Of a stretch of DNA of 64,000 bases, positions 22,349 through 33,695 are shown piece by piece. How positions within the stretch are numbered: the stretch's first letter is position 1; each line of letters starts with the position of its first letter. The position numbers and the translations under genes were made by a program. Source of the DNA: Wyeomyia smithii (Eukaryota; Arthropoda; Insecta; Diptera; Culicidae); assembly GCF_029784165.1 (NCBI RefSeq), contig NC_073695.1:100133306-100197305 (forward strand), given 5' to 3'. Under the pieces are notes generated by a model. It saw only the letters and a program-made list of their open reading frames with translations, did not search any database and was not told where the DNA came from.

Positions 22349-24660
22349 TATTGATCATTTCTATTATCTGATCATACGCCATGGTTCGTCATTGTTATCG
22401 ATACTCGTAAAAGAATGTGGGCTATTAGGATTCGAACATACGATGACTGGCTTGTAAGATAACCATCCTACCTTGAAATAAACGAGAAGGATTTCACCAG
22501 TGAAATTCACAAAAAAAAACGAATTACGATGATGCGTGATTTTGTTGATGAACAATAAAAAACCATGCATTCGTTTTCAAGATATTTCAAATTGAAGTGG
22601 ATCGAAATTATTAATTTCGCTTTATTGCTTGAGCTCTTTAGCTCAATTTTGTTGTTATCTGTTTTTCACCAAAATTATTCAAACAAATCAGAATTCATTT
22701 CTCGAACTCGAACCAGATCTCAGTTGATTTTGAAAACAATCGTTCGACACAAGTGTTGATTACCTCGTCATTTACGTTCATTTTCTTTTTCACTACCTTA
22801 TCTAGCACTCTATCAATACTGTTTAAATCGTGAAAAAATCCAAGCACAAGTGTCAAAGACTAATTGGCGATTAGTGAATTAGGGAAACATTGCTTTCCAC
22901 TGTAGAGAACTTTTCTACTTGAAGTTAAAAAACAAATACCTAATTCAATACAATTTGGTTGATATTTCAAAATATATCGCTATTCTAACGAACGTTGTTA
23001 TTTGAATCTTTTTCAATTAACCCGCGAAACTTCATACCCAAATGTCAACAACGATCTTCGAACTATTCATAAGCAACATTGCGGCTACTATGGATGTATA
23101 TCAAACATAAATTTGCAGTATTCACTTCCCGTCAAATATCCTGTCGTCTGAGTCAACCCCAAAAGACATTTTTTTTCGCTCTCACTGGAAACCAACTTGA
23201 AACGAAAGTGCCGCATTCAAGTGAATATTCTCTGAGGGCCGTGCGTCGTAACATTTTCACGTGCCGTCTCTGTGTGTCACCTCGAATTCCCGAAAGTCAT
23301 AATTTCTTACAGAATTTATTATCCTTGGCATATGGGCGGCGGATACGCAGTCGCTTTCACGTTCGCTCCATCAAACTTGCTGGACAAAATTTCACCTTAT
23401 ACAACACGCCCCCACGCCGCCCTACCAATGTATTCCGTTTTTCCTCTCACGTTCTCGACTACCACGACGTTGCTATGGTGGAGAGCAACTTTGTCGTGGA
23501 AAGTGGCGTTCAGTAGTTTAAACTGCGTTTTGTGAGAACCTGCATGATAAACACATTAGGCACCGTGACCTAGAAAATGTTTCTTCCAGGTGAGGGCTAG
23601 AATTCAACACTGCATTAAGTAAGGCTCGAATTACGTGGCATTCAAAAAATATTGAAAGTCAATAAAGGGTGTCAGCTATAAACTGTGAAATACAGCATAA
23701 TAATAACCCTTTCCGCCTATAGCGCAGCTAAAGAGAGAGTTTATAGTCGGGATTTCCACCTACAAACAGCATTGTGATGAAACACTAGCAAATACAGCAC
23801 CACTGCATAATGCAGGTCAGCTAGGCGAAGCCAAAATCGCAGAAGAAGTGGCTCTCAAAAAACGCATTCCAAATTAGAAGGATAAACAGCTTCCGACTCG
23901 TAATCTTCCCGCATTACCGACAGCATGACAGCTAGTTTACAGCTTCATTATGCTCTTTCTCTTGGTTTCTCTGTAACATCCCCCGGCGTTAGCGGCAGCA
24001 ACTGCTTGGGAGTCAACCCTAATGCAGCTCAGTGGAAGCCGTCCGTCGTCTGTTATCACGGAGCGAAGCGAAAGCTGATGAGCGGCCGCTATAAAGCTGT
24101 AAAACCGTAGCCTTAAGACGGCCGCACCCTTAACTAACCTACATACAAGCTACAGGACCGAACTGGCGCCGATGCCGCGGAGTGGAAAATGAAACCGTTT
24201 CTGCTCTGCTCGCATGTAGTTTCTTATTACTGGAGCTGCCTGTAGGTTGGGTAGCCACCGATCCACACAGAACGTGCCGCGCTCAACAGAACCGATGTTG
24301 ATGTTCGTTCGTTTCCGATGACACAATGCTGCTGATGGGTCGTTCGTTGACGAAACCACCGAAAGTTTGCTCCATCCCGAAATGATTCGCTCACAGCAGC
24401 CTGCGAGAGCGAGAATGATAAGAACCGCGAGGTGGTTTGGCGATAATGGTCCACTGGTTTGCGACAGCCAGTGTTGGAAAATTGTTTGTTTTTTTTTTGC
24501 TTCATCAAAACAAAATAGCAACGTCTGAGTCTTGTCAACGTTCAACTTCCAGCTTTTCTATAACAAAATAACCACCACGTCAAAGCGGTATTTCTCATCC
24601 CCTCAAACCAAAACATACGGAAACATCGATTTATTACACAGCACAACTATCCTAGGATAC
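22349..24660. other. No gene proven; GC-richer block 23080-24560
   Basis: The first part is AT-rich. From about 23080 to 24560 the sequence is richer in GC and holds open frames of up to 145 codons on + (23079-23516) and 131 codons on - (24150-24545). Neither shows a recognisable domain, signal peptide or splice pattern. The block could be UTR or regulatory sequence of an unseen gene. Confidence 0.35.
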
Positions 24661-24689
24661 ATCCTAGGATTGCCAAATGCGATCCAATA

Positions 24690-26130
24690 AAGGTATTTCC
24701 ACTCTTTGCGTTCCAAGAATAGCGATGTTGTATTTCATGTAAATGAATTTCATAATGATAAAAGTATAATATATGAAATGACGCAATATTTTTGAAATGG
24801 GTTGTGCTAAAGAGTTAGTAAAATGAAAGAAATGATTCCCAATTTCGAACAATTTAATTCCTAGCAACGCCGAGAATATTTAACTAAAATTAAAAGTAAT
24901 GTTGAGGCCTCACATTTTATTTTAAGCAGTTGATTTTGACCAGTCTGGGTTACGTTTCTCTCCAATTTTTTTGAACCACATAATCAACTAATATGAAGTT
25001 AATTACTTGTTAGAGACAACCCGTGCGTATGACACCTGTTCTGTTCAGATAAGTTACATAATCTTTGAGATAAGAGACTTTCGTTATTTTTACAATTTGT
25101 TGCATAATGGTTAAGGTGAAAGTCTGACTGTAATAAAATAATTTAGAATTTTTGGGACAAGACCATTTATTTGACTTTAAGAACGCCGAAATCGATCCAG
25201 CCATCTCCAAGGTAAGTGAGTGAATTTAAAAAGTCTTCGGAGTAAATTACTTTTGAACTAAATGTCCAAGCATTATGAAATTGATTGGTTGAGGGTCTTG
25301 AAGATAGCCCTTAATTTTGGTATATAACGGACAGTTACAGTCTAATTACAGTGTAATTAAATAGTGTATTATGAAGTAGCTGGACATTTCATTTGACACT
25401 AATTTTGTTAAAATCGATCCAACCATCTCCAAGAGAAATTAGTAACTTCAAGCAGTCTTTGAAATATGTTTCTTTTCAGAACGTGATTTCACAACTTTAT
25501 TCATAACGGACAAAGTTACAGTCCAAACACAATAAAATTCAATAAAGTCTTATGGGGCAACTAGACCTTCCATACAATACTTATTTTGTGAAAATCGGTC
25601 CAGTCATCTCAAGGAAAATGGGTGAGTTTTCACAGCCTCCGGAACACAGTTCTTTTAATAACATTTGCACCACATGTTCAATCATTATAAAAATCATTAG
25701 TTAAGGATTTTCAAAAAAGTCTTTCCATTTGACACCAGTTCTGTAAAAATTGGTTGCGTAGTTTAGGAGATAATGAAGTTTCGTGATTTTCACATTTTGA
25801 AACACATTGCCCAAATTAAAAGTACGATGACAATGAAATTTAATAGCATCTTATGGGGCCTCCAGACCTTTCATTTGCAACTGATTTCGTGAATATCGGT
25901 TTACCCATCTCTGAGAAAAGTGAGTGAGTTTAAGCAGTCTTTGCAATATGTTTCTTTTTATAACGTGATTTCACGCGTTTATAAATAACGGACAAAATTA
26001 TAGTTCGATTACAATGAAATTCAATACCAACCTATAAGGCGTTTATACCTTTTATTTGACACTAATTTTGTGAAAATCGGTTCAGCCATCTCTGAGAAAA
26101 TTGAATGAGTTCAAACAGCCTCTGGATAAC
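24690..26130 (-). repeat. Tandem repeat array, second locus
   Basis: The same unit as at 14.2-15.7 kb in the same orientation: CAGCCATCTCTGAGAA and close variants (near 25200, 25420, 25590, 25900 and 26090), with GACACTAATTTTGTGAAAAT and TTCACATTTTGAAACA blocks. It is more diverged than the intronic arrays. It has no inverted partner here. Confidence 0.7.
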
Positions 26131-26139
26131 ATTTCTTAA

Positions 26140-26279
26140 CCCTCTAGTGCCCAATACCGTCATTTGGCGGGCTTCAGTCGAAGTTTTGAAAAGCTTCAAT
26201 ATGTACTTAAAAAGTGTTTATAATGATTCATAGTGATTTTACCGAAGCCCGTTTAGAAATTAACTTGGGCACTAGAGGG
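26140..26279. mobile_element. 140-bp MITE with TTAA target (copy 1)
   Basis: Inverted ends CCCTCTAGTGCCCA, with TTAA before the left end and TTAC after the right (one substitution). It has the same length and ends as the copy at 61800-61939. TTAA target and CCC start suggest mobilisation by a piggyBac-type transposase. Confidence 0.82.
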
Positions 26280-26391
26280 TTACCATAACTTTCTTAACTG
26301 CTTCAAATCTTTGGTAGGCAAATGAACGCTGAGCGCAGTCCCAGATTTATCCGGAGTTGATCCGGGCTGGAGATGTTTTTTTTTTTCTTCA

Positions 26392-27564
26392 TCTATAGTT
26401 TATTTGACACGACACAAATACAATTCAATGTTTAACGGCGCCAATTATATCTGGTAGCTTACTTTCTAAAGTATCTTAATAACTAAAAGCAAATTTTTTA
26501 TCCTCGCTGCCGACTACGAGCTGAAACTAAATCTAACTTAAAGCTAGAATATTTTGCATTAAAAGCACAGGTTCGCTGTTTGATGGTTTTCATTGCCATA
26601 GGTAAGCAGCATATTAAATTTGTTCCGCTGCTGGGCCAAGATATTACGGACTGGCATATTGGGTTGTTTCCATCGGGCCTTGAGAGTATCGTGCGGGTCT
26701 GATTGCTGTTTCCGGATCCGGGGTCTTAACGTGTTCTTGTCGTTTGGTTGGATGTAGGCGGAAGGGGATAGGACTAAACTGGGGCGTGGATGGATTTCAG
26801 GAAAACGTATATAAGGGACATGTAGGATAGGTCACGTCTCGCCAAGACATCACGAACAGGAACAGCCGGCTGCCTACCTTCGGCCTGCAGGGAAGCTATT
26901 AATCTAGACCTGGCGTCACGGTGTACAGGGCATGACCAAACAACGTGCTCTATGTCGTGATAACCTTCACCACAGGCACAGATACCACTTTCCCCGAGCC
27001 CAACACGACGGAGATGCGCGTCAAATCTATAGTGATTGGACATAAGCCGGGACATCACGCAAATGAAATCCCGACCTACATACAACCCCTTCCCAGTTCC
27101 CCCTTGGTCCAAGAATTTTGCCAACTGATGATCGTATTCTGACGTACGAATGCGAAAAATTCATTAAAGGCAATTTGTCTTTCATAAATATCACCGTTTG
27201 TTGCGCCCACCTTAGCCAAAGAGTCCGCTTTCTCATTACCCGGTATCGAGCAGTGAGAAGGGACCCACGCTAAGGTAATCTGAGTAGATTTTTCGGATAA
27301 AGCACTCATATGTTCCCGTATTTTCCCCAGGAAATACGGAGAGTGCTTAACATCTTTCATCGATCGGAGAGCCTCAATGGAACTGAGACTGTCCGTAAAG
27401 ATGAAATAATGGTCCGTGGGCATTTTTTCGATAATCCCTAGGGTGTACTGAATTGCAGCTAATTCTGCGACGTAAACAGAAGCAGGATTATCGAGCTTAT
27501 GGGAGACGACTGGAGAAGTTGTCTTGCAATATAAAACAATCTTCAAGACGCCACAATCCAGCAA
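26392..27564 (-). mobile_element. 5'-truncated RNase H-bearing non-LTR retrotransposon
   Basis: It has the same family as the element at 53667-59652. Its RNase H domain (27564 down to about 27110) contains EL in VYVAELAAIQYTLG, TDSLSSIEAL, and AWVPSHCSIPGNEKADSLAK. A small deletion and frameshift near 27100 lead into the C-terminal zinc-binding part (CACGEGYHDIEHVVWSC). The 3' UTR ends with GTGTCAAATAAACT near 26395. All of ORF1, the endonuclease and the reverse transcriptase are missing, as after incomplete reverse transcription. Confidence 0.88.
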
Positions 27565-27620
27565 ATCACTCCTTTAATAAATCATTTACAATACCGGAAT
27601 ATGCATAACTAAAATAAGTT

Positions 27621-28088
27621 TTGGAAAGTGATGTACAAAGCCTTGCTAAAGAATGTCTACAAACGAACGATGTAATAGTCAAATCACTAGCGCCAAAGGG
27701 AAAGCCACTGTTATCGTTTGCATCATTTAAAGTTGGAGTACAGAAGGATCTTGAAATACAAGCGATGGATCCTTTCACCTGGCCTCAAGGAAATGAGTCT
27801 AGGGTATTTATCGACAATGAGTCAAATGCAGGGCATTTTTGGAAACCAATGTCGCGCCTCGATTCGGGAGCTGCTATATCGAGCCGGTTACTGTTCTTTA
27901 TTTTATATGTCGTATCATCATTGATATATAGCCTGCTGAACAAAATTCCTCCAATCAACTCGGCTCTTGGCCGTGTTTCTCCAACCACGCGGATATCCAA
28001 CGCTTGTCATCTCCACTTGGTGCGCTTCTTTTCATCGTGTTCCAACCGGATTTCCAGTAAACGTCAGTTGGGCAGGGTAGTCTTCTAA
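27621..28088 (+). other. Unassigned open frame of 155 codons
   Basis: The first two thirds (to about 27900) have protein-like composition (residues LAPKGKPLLSFASFK, DPFTWPQG) and are not part of a recognised element. The last third overlaps the antisense RTE-like element. I do not recognise the family; it could be an exon relic, a gag fragment or chance. Confidence 0.25.
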
Positions 28089-29810
28089 CATTCGTGCAAC
28101 TTGTCCTGCAACTGGACCTTCTAGAAACTGAGTTCCTCCACGAGTTGCTCGAGCTTGTGATTCGATCTTCGCCGCCAAAGATGGTTCTTAGCATACCTCG
28201 TTCAAAAACTCCGAGTGCTCGTAGGTCCTTCTCGAGTAGAATACACGTCTCGTTCCCGTAGAGAACAACCACGGTACGACTTCCGTAGATAATACGCCTC
28301 CGGATCTCGTGGCTGGTATCATTGTCCGAAGTTATTAGTGAGCAACGGTAGAAGAATTCGTCAACTATTTCGAGCTCATCGTCGTCGATCGTCACAATAC
28401 TGCCTAAACGGGCCCTGTCGTGCTCAGTTCCGTCAGTCAACATGTACTACATTTTGGAAGTGATAATCCTCAGCCCAACCTTCTCAGCCCTACGTTTTAA
28501 TATGGTGAACTACTCTGTCATTGCCTCAAATGTTCTACCGACAATATCTACGTCATCGGTAAAGCTGGGCATGGTTAACGCCGCTCGTCGCATAACAGCT
28601 TCTAGCACAATAATGAACAGTAAGCAAGAGAGAACATCATCTTACCCAAGTCCTCTGCTATATTCGAGCCGGATAATCCACCCGAAATCCTCACAACGCG
28701 CTGGTTTCTATCCATCGTGGAATCAAAGAGTCGGATCAGCTCCCCGGGGAAGCCGTTCTTGTAAATTGTATCTAATGCGGCTTTAAAATCGATAAACAGA
28801 TGATGCATAGTGACTTTGTACTCACAACACTTTTGGAGAATCTACCACAAAGTAACGATCTGGTCCATCATTGACCGGCCTTCTACTTCCAATGAATCCA
28901 TTTACTAGTGGCGATAGACGTTGAAAGACAACTTGAGAAAATACTTTGTATGCGGCATTCAAGATGGTGATTGCACCATAATTCTTACAGTCTAGTTTGT
29001 CGCCTTTTTTGTAGTTAGGACATATAACCCCATCCTTCCACTGCTTCGCCAGCTGTCCTGGGCCCATCTTAATAAGCTCCGCTCCGGAACCACCTTTGCC
29101 GGCCGATTTGTTATTCTAAAACCGCTTGATGGCATTCTTAACCTTGCCTGTCGTTGAAAATGGCATGTCTCCGTCCTCTGCTGCCTCGACGATGTCATTT
29201 CAATCGTCATTCAAGTATTCAAGTGCTGCTTCCACCTTTAGATCACGCAGCGATCGTCCACCAGAACATTCCCTGTTTCAGCTCGGCACATTGCTGCTCG
29301 CAGCACAAAGCCTGTGCGGAATTTGTTGAGTTTCTGGTAAAACTTTCGCGTCTCATAAAAGTGATTCAGCTGTTATAGTTCCTCGAACTACTCCTCTTCC
29401 TAGCAGCGCTTCTACTCCAGAAATCATGTGTTTGGCAGCGGTCGCCTCCACGCTCCAGTTGCGCGTAGATTTCATCCTTATCATCATCGTTGCTTCCAAA
29501 GTAAAAGCTGTGCACTTTGATGATACTGACCTTGAAGAACCGATTTGATCCTTAACCGGCACGGCACATTTGGGGAGTGATCGGCCATCATAATAAAAGC
29601 TGTAACCAGGTCAGATGTATTTCCACAGCTCTGGTAGATAGTATGACTATCCCGGAACGTACGTACCATAGAATCTTTCAACACACCTGCTGCAGTGCTT
29701 GCAGCTCTTTAATTCATCAGCAAGTGCTCGAGTGCTTCCAATGAGATTGAGAGATCGGCAGTTCCATGTTCCGAGTTTCCAATTTTTTGAAATGTTTTCT
29801 TTTTCAATCG
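27950..29810 (-). pseudogene. Decayed RTE-like non-LTR retrotransposon
   Basis: Reading from about 29800 down, the endonuclease start LGTWNCRSLNLIGSTRALAD, then reverse transcriptase pieces: AKQWKDGVICPNYKKGDK with CKNYGAITILN (29060-28960), LFIDFKAALDTI and VRISGGLS (28800-28650), and the C-terminal block LYGNETCILLEKDLRALGVF with GMLRTIFGG (28270-28140). Several frameshifts and stops separate them. The C-terminal ETW/ALGVFER-type motif is characteristic of the RTE/JAM group in mosquitoes. It is non-functional. Confidence 0.82.
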
Positions 29811-30640
29811 TTGCTAGGTTGTTTTTTCTGGTGCAGACTCATAAAGCTCGCAACCAACCCCACTGTCTCGCAGAAGGACCAACATGGTACCGATGACCGC
29901 TGTGGCGACAATCCAATCAAACGATTGTATTTTAGGAAACATTTCGAACTCCATTTTGAACCAATATGCTATCCCCGTTCTTCTCGGGAATACTTTACAT
30001 TGTACTATAAAAATGTAAGAGCCATACGTACGAAAACACGAGAATTACTTTAGATGTAATTGCACGGTGACCATGTGTCGTCTGTCTTGAGTAAGCTAGA
30101 CGCTTCAAAGGAATCCAGAATTGACAATCTTCCGCTATTGTTTCTGAAAGAGCGCGTCGAATTTCTGAAAACTCCGTTGTCATTAACTTCAACAGCTCGT
30201 CAAAGTAACGTTTGCATTAAAAAAAATGAACAAAAATTGCTGATTTTTCATGGGTTTATCTTCACACGCATTGACGAAACTAACCATGCAGCAATAATCA
30301 TAGTAACCCATGAGTCAGCATAAAAAAATTGATGACTCTATCAATCGAACTCTAAAAGCCCGGATACACGCACGGCGTGACAACGCCTTTCTGACAAAAA
30401 CTGTCAGTACCTTCATGAAACCTTTCAATGTACCTTCAAGCATCTCCCACTTTCCACTTGTCTCGCGCCGTCTTGAGCTCCGTCGTGTGCAAAAAAATGC
30501 GCCGTGTTGAAGGCTAATGCGTCTGCGCGGAAGACAGTGAAGTACGCAGCAGAAGGTGGCAGGCGAATGCCTTCTTTTCTAAAAGGCGGAGCTGAAAGGT
30601 TCTGGTAAGAAGGTTAGAAGAAGCCGTCATTTTGCCGTGT
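29811..30640. other. No gene recognised
   Basis: Mixed-composition sequence between two decayed transposons. No coding or repeat signal is supported. Confidence 0.35.
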
Positions 30641-30649
30641 GTGTATTTA

Positions 30650-31705
30650 GGTCTTGTCCGTGACGGCGAAAACAGCGAAGTTACTCCGTTCACAAATGTG
30701 CGCGTTCAAAGAACGGTATCCCGCCACGTCGAAAACAGACATCGTGTGGCACTTTGTGGACGCCGGATACGCCCGTTTACATCTTGGTATTATTGAGCAA
30801 TAATCAGAGCATCGAAAGAAAGCCCGGTTCCGGACGGCCGACGACCCTGAGCAACAAGAAACTTCAAAGGATGCTGAAGAGGAAGACCGCGGGATAAGTG
30901 ACTACTTCGCTGCGTGCGCTTGGCCGGAAGGTCAGTACAACCGGCCAAACAGTGAAAAAGTACCTAGCAATCATGAGCATACGTGTCAGGAAGCGGCAGT
31001 CCCGTCCACTGATCTCAGAGCTGCAGGCAATGACGCAACGGCTAATTAAGACGGTCAAATCGATTTTCCCGGTGAATTGTGAAGTGGCGTTGGTGATGGA
31101 CATCGAGACCTGTCTCACCCTAGATGGCAACGACTGGCAGGGGGCTTCGTATTTTACTCTCCCATGAAGGAAGTGAGCACCGAGGTTGAGTTTATTTCAT
31201 ACACCAAGTTTTCCAAGGAGGTGCCTCAAAGCGATCTTTGAAGCTGTGACTGAGAGAAAAGGGGATGTCAAAGCTGCCCTACTTTCGCTCCGGACTGGCC
31301 GTGAACGGGGAATTTTATAGTACGTAGTGCCTGCCGGAAATTGCGTCGGTCAACAAGAAATACCTTAAGGCCGAAGATACGGTGTTTTGGCCGGATCTTG
31401 CGTCGGCCTAATACTTGAAGCGATCGTTGGAGGGCTCCATCAGACTGAGTATCGATGTGATGTCCAAGTTGACGAACTCTCTCAACGTCCCCAAGCTGCG
31501 TCTCATCGAGAATTTCGGGACAAACCTGAAACGTAAGATCTAATCCAACAATTTTTTTGCGAAAACTGAGTAAGAATTGATAAATAAAACGATGAAAGAA
31601 CTCAAAAACATGCCTACACGCATGTTTTCGTCCGCCATGGTGAACGTTCTGATTAACTGCGAGAAGACCGCTCGCAAGGGCGTAAAATTGCTAGTAAGCT
31701 AATCA
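30650..31705 (+). pseudogene. Decayed ITmD37E-type transposase
   Basis: Fragments in all three + frames give a basic helix-turn-helix region (near 30900: VTTSLRALGRKVSTTGQTVK), VMDIETC (near 31095), VFWPDLASA followed by a stop (31384-31412), and PKLRLIENF (near 31490-31515). The WPD Asp codon (31393) and the IEN Glu codon (31508) are 115 bases apart: the 38-codon step of a D37E transposase plus one extra base. It thus matches the family of the element at 2437-3729 but is much older and broken by many stops and frameshifts. TIRs were not found. Confidence 0.75.
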
Positions 31706-31877
31706 TGGTCAATAAGGTATATTACAAAGGAGTGGCAGATACGATTTCAATATGCGATCAGAGGTGGCGAGTAAAAAGTTGTGACGTCACAACAATCGTT
31801 TACGTTCGGCATTCAGTGCGGATATTCGACTAATTGTTGTTTTTTCAAGTTTTCAACGTTCTACGGTTACCAAAAAA

Positions 31878-32207
31878 ATGCGATTGGCATCGTGTTCAGT
31901 TAAACTTGGTGGTGTTTTGGTATCGGGAACCAAAAAGTTAGGTATGAGCATACATGCTTCTCCAAAAAATCCCGATGATGAGGAACGCTGGCGTTTGTTC
32001 TGTCGGGTACCAGATCTACCCGCAAACTATAATGTTCACACACAACATTTTCGCGCGGAGGATTCTGAACATAGGTTCCAGGCCGCTTCCCGGCGCATTT
32101 CAGCATCGGAAGGTAATGTATCGGATGGTAATGTATCGGAAGGTAATGTATCAATCTGTCCAAAAGTAATTGTTTTCGTTTCAACCGTTCCACAGTGGAG
32201 CATTTAG
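31878..32207 (+). pseudogene. Degenerate THAP-like zinc-finger domain
   Basis: A 109-codon frame begins MRLASCSVKLGG and continues with SPKNPDDEERWRLFCR, then NYNVHTQHFRAED. Known THAP domains have C-X2-4-C, a conserved W and a C-X2-H followed by F. Here the first Cys, the W and the final HF are present, but the second and third Cys positions read Gly and His. It could be the N-terminus of a lost P-element-like transposase or a THAP gene relic. The end holds a 15-bp tandem repeat. Confidence 0.55.
32106..32153 (+). repeat. 15-bp minisatellite
   Basis: Three copies of TCGGAAGGTAATGTA with one variant (TCGGATGG). In the THAP-like frame they read SEGNV/SDGNV/SEGNV. Confidence 0.85.
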
Positions 32208-32209
32208 AA

Positions 32210-33250
32210 CATTAAACCTGATCAAAATTATTTTTTAGTATTTTTGGACTAAAACGTATCATGGATCGAAAATATAGTATAATAAATAGTTGTGACTAAA
32301 AATTTCATGGACAAACCCACCTTTGAGTGATTTGTTACTTTTCTGGTGATGTAGTTTGGATTCAATGGTAGTTTCTTTCCTACAGTAAATGACTGAGCCT
32401 TTATGAATGAAACATTACTATTTTTTCAGATCAGTGAGGTTCGGGGTTAACACTGTTTTGTTTATTAATCAATATGAGCACTCAGAAGAATCCGAAGAGT
32501 CACTTGCATCGCTTCGGACGAAAAAGTTTGACCGTTTTTTTCCGATTTTGGCCGAGAGCTCGTAATCAAAGGATCCGAATTCAATAGCAACCTGTTAAGA
32601 ATGTCTCAAAACACTCATCCATTACATGACAGAGGTAGGTATGTTCTTGACTAAGGCAACAACACTGACGAAAGCTGAAATGTTGTAATTTTTGGATAAT
32701 ATTCACAATGGTGTAACTCATGAGTTCGGACTGGTTCGGATGATCTTAAACCACCAGTCTGACCAGGAACATACAGGCTTTGATCTGCAATTGACTGTTT
32801 ACATTGAAACTCATTGATACTTAACTTAATTCATATAATACGACATATAAAAAATCTAATTTACAGAATTTTTGTGTTTATTAGAATGTTCCCTGGCAAT
32901 ATCGAGACTATTTATAAGTCTTTTAAGTTTACAGATTGATTAAACTAACCTTCTTTGACAATCTGCATAGTTGGTTTGATGATAAATCACTACGTTGCAC
33001 TTGATTGTTTTGAAAATAAGTGAACGGTACGGAAGCATCGAATGCAACAACAGAAAGCTAAAATTTTATCGATTTCAACCAGCTGTAACAAAGCTCAACA
33101 ATACTTCTGGATGCTCATGAGCTGTCAAAAGATTCAGTAGGCATCACACTTCAAAATGAGACTATGCAGAACATGGTTAATGAACTTTTGCTTTTTTGAC
33201 TTTTGATCAGCTTTTTACTTGATTTACTCCTATGTGCGTTCCAACAATTT
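32210..33250. other. No gene recognised
   Basis: AT-rich sequence with many stops in all frames; no repeat boundary found. Confidence 0.35.
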
Positions 33251-33252
33251 TT

Positions 33253-33323
33253 ACTTTACTTTTACTAAACTTAAAATGTAAGTCATATGACAAAAATGAA
33301 ATTAGTTCGTAAAGTAAATCTAG
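33253..33323. repeat. Short dispersed repeat (TACTTTAC...GTAAAGTA ends)
   Basis: The block ACTAAACTTAAAATGTAAGT followed by ATGACAAAAATGAAATTAGT also occurs at 36496-36548 and 39670-39728. Here the outer bases TACTTTAC and GTAAAGTA are inverted, suggesting a small MITE. Confidence 0.55.
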
Positions 33324-33554
33324 CCAACGGAGCTCATCCGTGATACGCGTTCGGAGTCTAGCCAGCAACTGACGTGTCTCATCGCTTGCGCCACTGTAGA
33401 TATAATAAGTCGTTATACACTGTGTGCGCGAAGAGATCACTTTCTCAGTTACAAAAATAAACTCCCACCGGGCAGTGTGTGCAGTTCATCGTTGGCGTGC
33501 TGAGATACGGGAACACAATAGTAGAGGGTGATTCGACTTTGGTTTAGAACTAGT

Positions 33555-33645
33555 TATACCTTTCCCAGTAGTTTAATTGGCCAAAACACCTTGCCGGAGA
33601 CAACGGAGATTGCGGGTTCGAGTCCCGTCTGGATGAGGGAAAATT
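33555..33645 (+). repeat. tRNA-like sequence (probable SINE head)
   Basis: TAGTTTAATTGGCCAA resembles a D-arm/A box and GCGGGTTCGAGTCCCGT is a perfect T-arm/B box. Acceptor and anticodon stems do not pair well, so I do not call a functional tRNA. Confidence 0.5.
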
Positions 33646-33695
33646 TTTTCTAAGCCTAAATAGTACGAGGGTGGTATCCAAGACACGACCGCGTG

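Noticed and set aside
23079..23535. 145-codon and 87-codon overlapping frames
   Set aside because: No domain, signal peptide or splice pattern supports either; left as an unassigned block.
33555..33645. Possible tRNA gene
   Set aside because: The T-arm is perfect, but the acceptor stem pairs at only about four positions and the anticodon arm is irregular; a SINE head fits better.
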